Of a stretch of 64,000 bases of DNA, positions 45,664-54,461 are shown piece by piece. The notes below the pieces were generated by a model, which saw only the letters and a program-made list of their open reading frames with translations, did not search any database and was not told the DNA's origin. Numbering within the stretch: position 1 is the first letter of the stretch; each line of letters opens with the position of its first letter. The stretch comes from JBCCTX01 sp964468435 (lineage in GTDB: Bacteria > Bacteroidota > Bacteroidia > J057), in contig CAYXVE010000007.1 of assembly GCA_964468435.1 (NCBI GenBank), forward strand, positions 1 to 64,000, in the 5' to 3' direction. Made by a program: the position numbers and the translations under genes.

Positions 45664-46608
45664 GTGGTGAAAATATCGCTGGTGATACCCGTTATGAACG
45701 AAAAGGAAAATATACATCCTCTTCTCAGTCAAATCCGGGAAGCGTTGACAGGTATAGATTATGAGGTGATTCTCGTTGATGATGGCAGTTCGGATGGCAC
45801 ACCTGATGAGATCCGTAAATATATAGATAACCGCGTGCGATTGATTGAGCTTATGAAAAATTATGGACAGAGTACAGCTATGGCTGCAGGTATTGATCAT
45901 GCTACAGGAGCGTATATTGTAACATTGGATGGCGATCTGCAAAATGACCCGGGAGACATCCCGATGCTACTGGACAAAATCGAGCACGAACCCTGGGATA
46001 TGATCGCAGGTAACCGGTCAAACCGTCAGGATGGTTTTGTACTGAGGAAGTTCCCCAGCAAAATAGCGAATTCGATGATTCGATCGCTGACGGGTGTTAG
46101 GATCAAAGACTACGGTTGTACACTCAAAATATTCAAAAGTAAGATAGCCAAAAATTTAGGTCTGTATGGGGAACTTCACAGGTTTATTCCTGTGCTGGCA
46201 GCACTTCAGGGTGCTAGGATTACCCAGGTAGATGTGAAACATCACGCACGAAAGTTTGGCAAGTCAAAATATGGTATAGGGAGAACCTTTCGAGTCATGA
46301 GCGATCTGATCCTGATGCTATTCTTCCAGAAATACCTGCAGAAGCCTATGCATATTTTTGGGTTACTAGGCTTTTTCGTCTTCTTTATAGGAGTCATTAT
46401 CAATCTGTATTTGGCAGTTTTGAAAATAATGGGTCAGGATATTTGGGGTAAACCACTATTGATGCTAGGGGTAATGTTGGTCGTAGGTGGAATACAGTTT
46501 ATCACGATTGGTATCGTTACAGAGGTTCTGATCCGTACTTATTATGAATCGCAGAATAAAAAGGCTTATCAAATAAGGGAGGTAGTGTCTGGTGAAAAAA
46601 TCGCATAA
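45664..46608 (+). CDS. GT2 polyprenyl-phosphate glycosyltransferase, ArnC/DPM-like
   Basis: The 314-residue protein has a GT-A domain (LVIPVMNEKENIHPLL, the metal-binding TLDGDLQNDPGDIP) and two C-terminal membrane helices (about 232-255 and 262-295). This is the DPM1/ArnC/GtrB form, which builds a polyprenyl-phosphate sugar on the cytoplasmic face. It begins four bases after the GT-C gene and is its probable donor supplier. The start is GTG at 45664, with a second GTG at 45667. Confidence 0.88.
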   Translation: MVKISLVIPVMNEKENIHPLLSQIREALTGIDYEVILVDDGSSDGTPDEIRKYIDNRVRLIELMKNYGQSTAMAAGIDHATGAYIVTLDGDLQNDPGDIPMLLDKIEHEPWDMIAGNRSNRQDGFVLRKFPSKIANSMIRSLTGVRIKDYGCTLKIFKSKIAKNLGLYGELHRFIPVLAALQGARITQVDVKHHARKFGKSKYGIGRTFRVMSDLILMLFFQKYLQKPMHIFGLLGFFVFFIGVIINLYLAVLKIMGQDIWGKPLLMLGVMLVVGGIQFITIGIVTEVLIRTYYESQNKKAYQIREVVSGEKIA

Positions 46609-47470
46609 ATCATACCTGAAGTTTCTACTTAAGCTGATATTGACTGCTCTGATCATATATTTTGTGATCAATAACATGGATCTCCAAGAAGCTTGGAAAC
46701 TATTGCAGCGTGCAAATCCTCTTTTTCTGTTGTTGGCATGGATGGCATTTTTAGGGTCCAAATTTCTGGCAGCCATTAGGTTGAATCTACATTTCTCCGC
46801 AATAGAGCTTATAATTAGTCATGTACTTAATCTAAGGCTCTATCTGTTGGGTATGTATTACAACTTATTCCTGCCGGGTGGGATCGGTGGAGATGGATAC
46901 AAGGCTTACTGGCTCAACAAACGCTACAAGTCCAAACTCAAGGATATTATTGGAACCCTTTTACTAGACCGTATCAATGGACTCGTAGCGCTTGGAGTTT
47001 TTGCTATGATATTTACCCAACTCATCGAATTGCCTTACACCTGGCTGAATCTGTGGGTTGTAGTTGCAGGAGTTACTCTTGCTTATTTGGTGCATTTCTT
47101 TTCCCTATGGAAGTTATTCAAGCGACTAACCCACATATTTATCCCTTCCCATGTGATTTCTCTGATCGTTCAGGCGCTTCAGTTACTCTGTGTATATTTT
47201 TTGCTACATGCCATGGGGGTAGAGGGTTCCTTCTGGGCTTATGGATTTATCTTTTTGATATCATCCATCGTATCAGTACTACCATTGACAATAGGTGGGA
47301 TTGGATCGCGGGAAGTTGTCTTTCTTCTGGGATCAGAAATTTTGCATTTGGAACAGGGGGCAGCAATTACGATCAGCGTAATGTTTTATCTGATTACTGC
47401 ATTGACATCCCTTGCAGGAGGTTACTACGCATGGATCCCTGCCAGACTCCAAACACAGACACCCACCTGA
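46592..47470 (+). CDS. Lysylphosphatidylglycerol synthase/UPF0104-family membrane protein
   Basis: The 292-residue protein has about eight membrane segments and matches the flippase-like N-terminal domain of MprF (UPF0104/AglD2 family): LLAWMAFLGSKFLAAIRL, the conserved YYNLFLPGGIGGDGYKAYWL and LPLTIGGIGSREV. The lysyl-transferase domain is absent, so it probably moves or holds lipid substrates rather than synthesises them. Its GTG start overlaps the GT2 gene by 17 bases, which implies coupled translation and a shared role in exporting a lipid-linked sugar. Confidence 0.85.
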   Translation: MKKSHKSYLKFLLKLILTALIIYFVINNMDLQEAWKLLQRANPLFLLLAWMAFLGSKFLAAIRLNLHFSAIELIISHVLNLRLYLLGMYYNLFLPGGIGGDGYKAYWLNKRYKSKLKDIIGTLLLDRINGLVALGVFAMIFTQLIELPYTWLNLWVVVAGVTLAYLVHFFSLWKLFKRLTHIFIPSHVISLIVQALQLLCVYFLLHAMGVEGSFWAYGFIFLISSIVSVLPLTIGGIGSREVVFLLGSEILHLEQGAAITISVMFYLITALTSLAGGYYAWIPARLQTQTPT

Positions 47471-47589
47471 AATATCCTGCGACCTAAGATCACCATCCTA
47501 AAGGAGAAAATATACCCTAAATCGTCCTGTTATCGACATCTTCATATTCTGAGGTGCAGCAAATAGTATTAAGGATGAATGAGTGGAGT

Positions 47590-47618
47590 CTATGTAAATG
47601 TAGTTTCTATTTGCATAG
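47590..47618 (+). terminator. Hairpin downstream of the glycosylation operon
   Basis: CTATGTAAAT (47590-47599) pairs with ATTTGCATAG (47609-47618) with one T-G pair, and is followed by a T-rich stretch. It is 120 bases after the last stop codon of the operon, so termination there is tentative. Confidence 0.35.
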
Positions 47619-47759
47619 TCTTTTCTTAGGCAATTAATACTCTATTTTTAGCCGTTCACCGGGTGGACATTGATGTTGATGTAATAGTAAGTGTATATTT
47701 GAATAAATCAAATTATATATAGTACTCGCATCCGTCTATTGGAATTGTAGAATCTTAAC

Positions 47760-48113
47760 ATGAATTGTACATACATTTTTATGCTTCCTTACTTTAGTAT
47801 TTCTTTTATACCAAGTGATATTCTGTCCGTTTCTATCACTTTATGGGAAACCTCTTATTTGATGTTGGTCCTGGTACTGATGGTGATTGCAATATTCTTT
47901 ATACCTATGAGAGACAAAGCATTACGTGCAAAGTATAAGCACCCATCATTTAATTATTCTTCCGTTGCAGGAGATCAAGTGTCATCGACCCCGACTACCC
48001 TGACAAATCCGATGCTTACAGATTTGCAGAGATCTACTCAGCATGAACAAGCACCTGCCTCCGGGCAGATTCAGGAAGATGTAAGTAATTTTGCCAAAAA
48101 AATACCAGCCTGA
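47760..48113 (+). CDS. Small membrane protein of unknown function
   Basis: The 117-residue protein has a hydrophobic N-terminal half with one clear span (about residues 32-50, SYLMLVLVLMVIAIFFIP) followed by a basic and then Pro-, Ser- and Thr-rich hydrophilic tail (QRSTQHEQAPASGQIQEDVSNFAKKIPA). The tail suggests a cytoplasmic or periplasmic tether. No family is recognised; it may be lineage-specific. It lies alone between two AT-rich gaps, with no Shine-Dalgarno. Confidence 0.5.
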   Translation: MNCTYIFMLPYFSISFIPSDILSVSITLWETSYLMLVLVLMVIAIFFIPMRDKALRAKYKHPSFNYSSVAGDQVSSTPTTLTNPMLTDLQRSTQHEQAPASGQIQEDVSNFAKKIPA

Positions 48114-48346
48114 GTACAATAGCAGTACCAGTTGTGTTTTATTGAGGTTAATCTTACATGTTTCTCATATTGGCACTTATTATGCCGTTGAATATACAGA
48201 GCGATTGGAAAGCAAGATTGCTATGTAACACGAAATTTCAGTTTACATAGGTACGATGTCAGAAAATTGTACTTTCATCGAACTTACTGCAGCCTGCATC
48301 ATCCTTCGCTATGTAGTTTAGGATTAATTGCCAATTAGGATTCAAC

Positions 48347-48841
48347 ATGTTAACGATTATCTCTCAGTTCTGGTTAGACCTATTGGTCATGCTTGTAGCA
48401 GGATCAATGATTTTTATTGGATGGGTCAGTGTGAAAAAATATCATTTTTATCATGACGAAAATGATTCATCAACCTCTGTCAAAGACTATTCAGACGTAG
48501 CCATCCCGCCTTGTTTGTCCGATCCCGTATTTGATGAGTTAGCTCCTTCTAAAATCCATTTACGTTTGAAAAATTCAGGCAAGCGATTTAGGTACCAGGG
48601 ATTGTCTATCCAGGCCGATAATGAAATACAGGTGGTGATATGTGAAAAATTGAAATATAATCAGTGTGTAGAACACGGAGATGAAATTATCTTTCTCTTA
48701 AGAGGAACAGACCCTAGTCATCGAACCTATCATTTCCGGGTTATTTTTTCTGATGAACAGGGAAATACTTACTCACAGGGAGTAGCGGGTTGGGGAATGA
48801 TTCATGCCCTGTTGGAAGATCCCATGGATTTGCAGATATAG
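48347..48841 (+). CDS. Membrane-anchored protein with a soluble C-terminal domain, unknown
   Basis: The 164-residue protein has one N-terminal span (about residues 5-28, FWLDLLVMLVAGSMIFIGW) and a beta-rich domain (KIHLRLKNSGKRFRYQGLSIQADNEIQVVI) ending GWGMIHALLEDPMDLQI. It resembles nothing I can name. The preceding gene is another short single-span protein on the same strand, 233 bases away, and the two may work together. Confidence 0.6.
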   Translation: MLTIISQFWLDLLVMLVAGSMIFIGWVSVKKYHFYHDENDSSTSVKDYSDVAIPPCLSDPVFDELAPSKIHLRLKNSGKRFRYQGLSIQADNEIQVVICEKLKYNQCVEHGDEIIFLLRGTDPSHRTYHFRVIFSDEQGNTYSQGVAGWGMIHALLEDPMDLQI

Positions 48842-48957
48842 CAGCCCAAATCGTCTCAAAGATAGATAACATATCATACTTGTTTTTCCCTTATTTCAAA
48901 CTCAGTCTTAGTCGCTGTTTTTCAACACCGACAGCACTTAAGCTTACATTAAATGAA

Positions 48958-48986
48958 AGAGGAAGTCTTAACAGTCGACTTCCTCT
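48958..48986 (-). terminator. Hairpin between the convergent genes ending at 48841 and 49105
   Basis: AGAGGAAGTC (48958-48967) and GACTTCCTCT (48977-48986) form a perfect ten-pair stem with a nine-base loop, in the gap between two convergent genes. No long T-run is present on either side. Confidence 0.5.
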
Positions 48987-49104
48987 AACGCTTAGCTGTC
49001 TATAAAAGGACTTTCTAATCTTTGAAAAACATACTTAGTATTATCCTCCTTCCTGGTCTTGTTTTCACTCACTGATTCATAGCCCTCTCAATTAATAATT
49101 TGAA

Positions 49105-51729
49105 TCATGAATCTTCCGTAGCAACTTCTATTCGGTAAATGTTTTTTTCCTGGAGCAATAAAATCTCGAATTCAATTAAGGAATTCGATTTATCGAACTC
49201 AAACTTTACGGGATTGCCATTGACCAGTACCTGTCCAGGTTTTCCCTGGGTAAATAACATCTTCAACATGACTTGTTCAGAAGTAATAGTTATTTGCTTG
49301 CCTGGAATAAGTTGCCATTTGAGGTCCAATGCAAATCTCTTCCCATCCCACGAGGTAGTGGGTCCCATGCCGATCCAAATAGGTAATTCAGTCGGTATAT
49401 CTATACCGATGAGAGCTGGTAATTTGCGTTTACCAGCAAGGTAAACAAATCTGGGTAAATCAGTCACTATGGTGCTTGCGCCATAAGCAGTAGGAGTATT
49501 CCTTTGATTCAACGAACTTATCCAGGCTGCATTAGAGGCATAGAAATATTTTATTTTATCCGAAGCAGTAAATGCCTGAAGTAGTCCCGATGCCATCGAG
49601 GCGGTAAGGGCATTAGCGATAAGCCAGTTCTCATCTGATTCCTGGCCTCCCAGATCAAGATTTGCTGTGAACATACCTGGATAAGTGTCCGACAGTTTGT
49701 TCTGTTGTTCTGAAAGCCAGGAGGTACTTTTGAGCAGCGCGTTTTTCAAAGCCTCATCCTTAAACCTGAAATATACCGGCCAGAGGGAATTGTTGACCTT
49801 GGCAGTTGTAAGGATTTCTTCCAGGATGCTGTTACCAGTTTGATGGGCTACCCAACTCCCACTTTCCCGTTGCTGTAATTGTAACAGGTTGACCATTTGG
49901 GCGGCAGTTTGCCGGAACTGCTCATCACCAGTAAGATCAGACATTCTGATCAGAGAAATAGCTGTGGCGCTGTGCTCTATCAGCTCTTCTACACCCATTG
50001 AAAGATCCCTTGACTGATCTTCTCCGCGCGACAAACCGCGCGAAATGGTCCCTGATCGTCCGTTGACAGCCCGAGCCTGTTTCTGTGCAGCTTCCAGCAA
50101 CCATGGATCTCCCCAAAGTATGTATCCCCATAAAAGCCCTTCAAAAGAAGCGTAGGCAACAGGATTCTGGTAGTCAAAACCCTGCGAGGCCAATTGATCA
50201 TAATGAAGGGTACCCCAATCTGCCTGTAGCAGTGCATGCTGATAAGCAGCTTCTCCCAGTCTGGGATCAGAAGATCTCAAATAAGCTTGTATTAGGTCAA
50301 GTGTAATGTCTTCACCTGTGTGAAGGATAAAACCCTGTTGAGAGGTCTTATGAATAGGGTGGTTTAACCCGTAAGACATACCCCCAATCTGATAGAGATT
50401 GCTGATTTCGGGGATGGAGGTAGTATATGGTATCTCTTCTAGGGATTTCTGCACGGTTGCCAACTTGCCATCAATTTCTAGCTGGGTGCCAACAGGCATG
50501 GACAACCCCGAGCCATCAAGATACTCCAGGTCATACACTACATAGGGCATTTGGGATGTAGAGGCAGCCTGAGTGGTCCACTGATCTTCAGATGAGTTGA
50601 AAATCATCCAATGGGTAAAGGTTCTCGCCATCCCTTTTTTCAGCTTTACATTTTTTTCTGCACCATCTGATAAGGGTTTGTAATGCTGTATATAGAACCT
50701 GTCATTCTTCAGCGACAAAATGCTTTCTCTATCTGTAAGTGCTGCTGTCATTTCCTGAAAGTATGGAAACACCCATTGTACTTCTACTTCATTGTTAAGA
50801 CGGATAGTGGTCCATTCACGTGCAAATGGGGTTACACCTCTTATGTTGGTTTGATTATCCAATGCCAACAACCAGTCATCAGATCCCTGATGCAAGGTAA
50901 ATTCGCTGGTAGGCACTGCTTGGTCTTCTCCAACGCCCACTGCAAGTGCATTCGCTCCCTTCATCTGTACATCCAAGGGTAATATTGAACCCAGGTCCAG
51001 GTCTTCGGTACTGGTATTGATAAATCTTGTCTGGTATTTTACGTAAGGTGAGTTAGCCAGAAAATCAAATTCCTGATGAATGGTTATTCCCTTACCTATT
51101 TGACTTATCGTACGGATTTTTTTGTATAGGTTACCGTTATAGATTTTCCTTACTTCTCCAACAGAAGTTGCTTTTCTGATAGATGATTCATCATAAAGTT
51201 GTACACCTGGACTCCAGGATATCTTTTCCAGCCTAGAAGATGGGGTAGCAATGGAGGTGATCCCCTGTGGACCTACACGTAGATCATAGTATCTGTTAAC
51301 GATAGCGATTTCTCCAGATGACATCTCTGCCATTTGGATTCCTGCCTCAAAAGGCGGATTGAGTTGATCCCATGTTATTTTGTAATTTCTGGTCCCAGTT
51401 ATTGTATCTGAGACTGGCATAGCAATTAAACCCCAGTGAGCTTGCCGAGATTGCCAGTTTTGCAGGGGAAATACATCTGCTTCCACATAGTTACCCGACT
51501 CATCATACAAACTGACATGATTAGGAGTCTTGACAGATCCCAGTGGGATGCCAAACACCAAATGCCCACCTTTTATTGGTTGAGGGATATTGACGGTTAT
51601 AGTAGTAAATTCCTGGGAAGCAGCTTTTAAAGATTGAGCCTGAAGGCTCGTATTGATAATGCACCAGGTCAAGATTCCTGCAATCACTGAAATCCTGACC
51701 CACATTGGCAATCCTGGTATTTTGAGCAT
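49105..51729 (-). CDS. Large exported protein, YetA/rhamnogalacturonan-lyase-like
   Basis: The 874-residue protein has a signal peptide (to about residue 32, ending SLQAQ). The region from about 45 to 110 (VFGIPLGSVKTPNHVSLYDESGNYVEADVFPLQNW) matches my memory of the first beta domain of YetA/PcRGLX exo-rhamnogalacturonan-lyase-like proteins, and the middle third (QHALLQADWGTLHYDQL ... SWLSEQQNKLSD) looks like an alpha/alpha toroid as in polysaccharide lyases. The C-terminus returns to beta strands. Polysaccharide degradation is an inference; no catalytic residue can be assigned and the family match is tentative. No SusC/D or sulfatase gene is adjacent. Confidence 0.55.
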   Translation of the reverse strand: MLKIPGLPMWVRISVIAGILTWCIINTSLQAQSLKAASQEFTTITVNIPQPIKGGHLVFGIPLGSVKTPNHVSLYDESGNYVEADVFPLQNWQSRQAHWGLIAMPVSDTITGTRNYKITWDQLNPPFEAGIQMAEMSSGEIAIVNRYYDLRVGPQGITSIATPSSRLEKISWSPGVQLYDESSIRKATSVGEVRKIYNGNLYKKIRTISQIGKGITIHQEFDFLANSPYVKYQTRFINTSTEDLDLGSILPLDVQMKGANALAVGVGEDQAVPTSEFTLHQGSDDWLLALDNQTNIRGVTPFAREWTTIRLNNEVEVQWVFPYFQEMTAALTDRESILSLKNDRFYIQHYKPLSDGAEKNVKLKKGMARTFTHWMIFNSSEDQWTTQAASTSQMPYVVYDLEYLDGSGLSMPVGTQLEIDGKLATVQKSLEEIPYTTSIPEISNLYQIGGMSYGLNHPIHKTSQQGFILHTGEDITLDLIQAYLRSSDPRLGEAAYQHALLQADWGTLHYDQLASQGFDYQNPVAYASFEGLLWGYILWGDPWLLEAAQKQARAVNGRSGTISRGLSRGEDQSRDLSMGVEELIEHSATAISLIRMSDLTGDEQFRQTAAQMVNLLQLQQRESGSWVAHQTGNSILEEILTTAKVNNSLWPVYFRFKDEALKNALLKSTSWLSEQQNKLSDTYPGMFTANLDLGGQESDENWLIANALTASMASGLLQAFTASDKIKYFYASNAAWISSLNQRNTPTAYGASTIVTDLPRFVYLAGKRKLPALIGIDIPTELPIWIGMGPTTSWDGKRFALDLKWQLIPGKQITITSEQVMLKMLFTQGKPGQVLVNGNPVKFEFDKSNSLIEFEILLLQEKNIYRIEVATEDS

Positions 51730-51934
51730 GGGGAAAATGTTAGGTTAAAATAATTGAAAAGTAACCTTACATCATATGCAGCTATATTTTAGGGTTGAAG
51801 TATTTTGTTAATATACTAAAAATTAATTCGAAAATAAAGGTATAACGATATTCACCAAATGATCAAAGCGGTTATCCTAGATGATTCCAAGATCCTTTTT
51901 AATAACTGAAAAATCTGTTTTTAGTTTTTGGGAG

Positions 51935-52642
51935 TTATTCCCCATACATTAGATTATAATCTTTCAGAACTGTTTCAAGGAGCTTTCTATCGTTTATTGC
52001 TGACTGGATTCCTGTTACAGCTTTGACTTTGTCAGCCAGTCTGGAGATTAATTCATCATTGTCAGTGCGAAGGCCTGCATCCAGGACTTCTTTTAAGATC
52101 GCCATATCCCGGTCAGTAAGCATTTCTATTTCCGGAAATGTGATGGTATACCCTTCATCCACTTCCGTAAAAATGGAATCCCAGAACTCAGCAACGATTT
52201 TTAGCTTAATAACCGTCGTGCCGGCTGCAATATCTCCCAGACGTTGTGCATGTTTATTGGCAGAGATACTGATAATCCCAATAAGCCCGTTGGTAACCCA
52301 GATATCAATCGGTCTGATCAACCATCTCAGTAGATACGATGATAAGGTTGGGGGCAGACCATCTAACCGGACCACCTGAATTTTCATCAGGCGTTTACCG
52401 AAACTTTGGCCATTGAATACCACTTCATTGATGAGGGAATACATGGCTATGGGAATCATGATCACAATCCAGGCTTTTGTATTCAGGTCCAGATCGGTGT
52501 AGTATTCCAGTGTGAACCAGCTGATCAGGTATCCGCTCATCACCAATATATCTACAATGGTAGCAACGATTCTATCGCTAAGTCCTGCAATTGGATATTC
52601 AAGTTCTATATGTTGGGTAGTGTGTATGCTAATGGTGTTCAT
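51935..52642 (-). CDS. RDD-family membrane protein
   Basis: The 235-residue protein has the RDD arrangement: the arginine and aspartates of GLSDRIVATIVDILVMSGY in the first membrane helix, a second span (about 55-75) and a third region near 100-130. The RDD domain occupies about residues 15-150; the C-terminal ~85 residues are helical and charged. RDD proteins are thought to be transporters or to alter membrane properties, but their role is not established. Single gene, between a long upstream gap and the YetA-like gene. Confidence 0.85.
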   Translation of the reverse strand: MNTISIHTTQHIELEYPIAGLSDRIVATIVDILVMSGYLISWFTLEYYTDLDLNTKAWIVIMIPIAMYSLINEVVFNGQSFGKRLMKIQVVRLDGLPPTLSSYLLRWLIRPIDIWVTNGLIGIISISANKHAQRLGDIAAGTTVIKLKIVAEFWDSIFTEVDEGYTITFPEIEMLTDRDMAILKEVLDAGLRTDNDELISRLADKVKAVTGIQSAINDRKLLETVLKDYNLMYGE

Positions 52643-52709
52643 CAGAAGCCCCTGTTTAAATTGTAAACTATTTGTGGGTTAACCCATTCAAAGCTTTATC
52701 TATTGTCTT

Positions 52710-52724
52710 CCCTTTTTCAAAGGG
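52710..52724 (+). terminator. Small hairpin downstream of queG
   Basis: CCCTTT (52710-52715) and AAAGGG (52719-52724) with a three-base loop, followed on the plus strand by ATTTTATT. It lies 163 bases beyond the queG stop, and on the leftward strand no T-run follows. Confidence 0.25.
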
Positions 52725-52886
52725 ATTTTATTGATTCGCAGGAATATTTCCATGTCGGGTGGATATCACTGACCAGTTTGATAATACGTATTATATCTTT
52801 CGCATTAATAGTGTAAGGCATCATGGGAGTCTTTGAGTTGATGAAACATATGATTTACAGGTGGAATGGTGTGATGTATGAAGTCT

Positions 52887-53828
52887 TTATTCTGTTTTAG
52901 CGTTATTCCATAAGTTAAATAACTTGAGATTGTTTTTCATTTTGTTCCACTTAATACGATTCATGGCTGTGCGCTTAGTCAGTTTTTTAAACGTTTTTTC
53001 GTCCAACTCTTCCCATTCCTCTACAGATAATCTCACGTGATCAAGAGGGTCAAAGTCACCGGATTGAGACGTAGAGAAACGATTCCAGGGACATACTTCC
53101 TGACATATATCGCATCCATATATCCATCCTTCCATTTGGTCTGCATAGGAATTGGGAATCTCTTCCCTCAATTCTATGGTAAGATAAGAAATACATTTTT
53201 GAGCATTTATTTGGTAAGGTTCCAACGCATTTGTTGGGCATGCATCTATACACCGCGTACAGGTTCCACAAAAGTCCCGAATGGGTCCGTCATATTCGAG
53301 TTTGAGATTGAGAATAATTTCTCCGATGAAGAAATATGATCCTCTTCTGGGAGTAATGAGGTTGGTGTGTTTACCGATCCATCCCAGGCCAGATCTTTGG
53401 GCCCAGGCCTTATCCATAACAGGGGCTGAATCCACAAACACCCGACCCTGTATATCATCACTCACATATTCATGTATAAATTGGAAAAGCTCATATAGCT
53501 TTTTTTTGAGTACTTTATGGTAATCTTTTCCCCAGGCATAGCGGGATATTTTGGGGTGGTCGTCTGATAAGTGGGTATCTGATTGGGGAAAATAATTGTG
53601 AATCACACTAATGACAGATTCTGCTCCATCCACAAGCTTACGTGGATCGATGCGCTTGTCAAAAAAATTTTCCATATAATCCATCTTTCCGTGATATCCA
53701 GCTTTTAGCCATTTTTCCAGATTCCGGGCCTCTTGTTCCAATTCTACGGCCTTTGAAATACCAATCATGGTAAAGCCTAATTCATAGCCCTTCAATTTGA
53801 TTTCCTGTGTTAATTTTACAAGGTCCAT
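52887..53828 (-). CDS. queG: Epoxyqueuosine reductase
   Basis: The 313-residue protein carries the two [4Fe-4S] ferredoxin-like groups of QueG: CGTCTRCIDACPTNAL and CDICQEVCPWN, and the cobalamin-binding front half (SVIHNYFPQ ... YAWGKDYHKVLKKKL). QueG performs the last step of queuosine synthesis in tRNA, reducing epoxyqueuosine with a B12 cofactor. The length is slightly short of the longest members but all cluster cysteines are present. It is transcribed divergently from the exported protein at 53883, only 54 bases away. Confidence 0.94.
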   Translation of the reverse strand: MDLVKLTQEIKLKGYELGFTMIGISKAVELEQEARNLEKWLKAGYHGKMDYMENFFDKRIDPRKLVDGAESVISVIHNYFPQSDTHLSDDHPKISRYAWGKDYHKVLKKKLYELFQFIHEYVSDDIQGRVFVDSAPVMDKAWAQRSGLGWIGKHTNLITPRRGSYFFIGEIILNLKLEYDGPIRDFCGTCTRCIDACPTNALEPYQINAQKCISYLTIELREEIPNSYADQMEGWIYGCDICQEVCPWNRFSTSQSGDFDPLDHVRLSVEEWEELDEKTFKKLTKRTAMNRIKWNKMKNNLKLFNLWNNAKTE

Positions 53829-53882
53829 AGATTTTTCATTCCCTGGGTTTTTTTCTAGTATTGTCTCTTATAGGATCAAGAT

Positions 53883-54428
53883 ATGAAAAATAATCTCCCA
53901 TCGTTCATTCTTGTTATTGGCTCTTTATTTTTCTCATTTGATTGCGTTTTTTCACAACAAGACACAATCCCCACTTTCTCAGGAAACCGGCAGGGTGTCG
54001 AGCAGATGCTTCAGTTTATCCTTCAGGCAGATGAATCACAACAGCGGATACTTACGGATAGTCTGAGACCCGAGGAGGTAGATTGTGAGGCAGTGTTTTT
54101 TCCCCTATACCGCAAAAAAGTCTACCGTTTTCACAAAAGACTATATAGAATTGCAGATATTTACGTACACCCTCTGCTGGAAAATCAGACAGAATATCTG
54201 TTGTGGTCTGCTACTACAGAAGAATTGATGGAATATACGGGAGAGGCGCGTTTTTTTCCTGGAGGGTATCGTGAAATTGCTCCGTATTTGAAGCCTGAGC
54301 TGACCTTCTATCGCTTTAAATTTGTACAGCCCGGGATGAGACTCGGTTCTGCATATGATGTTTTGGTATACGTGAACGGAAAATGGCGTCTCTTTCACCG
54401 GCCTTGGGCAGTCATGATCGACGATTAG
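53883..54428 (+). CDS. Exported protein of unknown function
   Basis: The 181-residue protein has a signal peptide (about residues 7-25, ending CVFSQ) and a mature part with no known motif; it has several Tyr, Phe and Arg clusters (FFPLYRKKVYRFHKRLYRIADIYV) and ends RLFHRPWAVMIDD. It starts 33 bases before the S9 peptidase gene and may share its transcript, but no functional link can be seen. Confidence 0.7.
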   Translation: MKNNLPSFILVIGSLFFSFDCVFSQQDTIPTFSGNRQGVEQMLQFILQADESQQRILTDSLRPEEVDCEAVFFPLYRKKVYRFHKRLYRIADIYVHPLLENQTEYLLWSATTEELMEYTGEARFFPGGYREIAPYLKPELTFYRFKFVQPGMRLGSAYDVLVYVNGKWRLFHRPWAVMIDD

Positions 54429-54461
54429 ATCGATAAGTTTAATAAAGTTTAACGTTAACAT

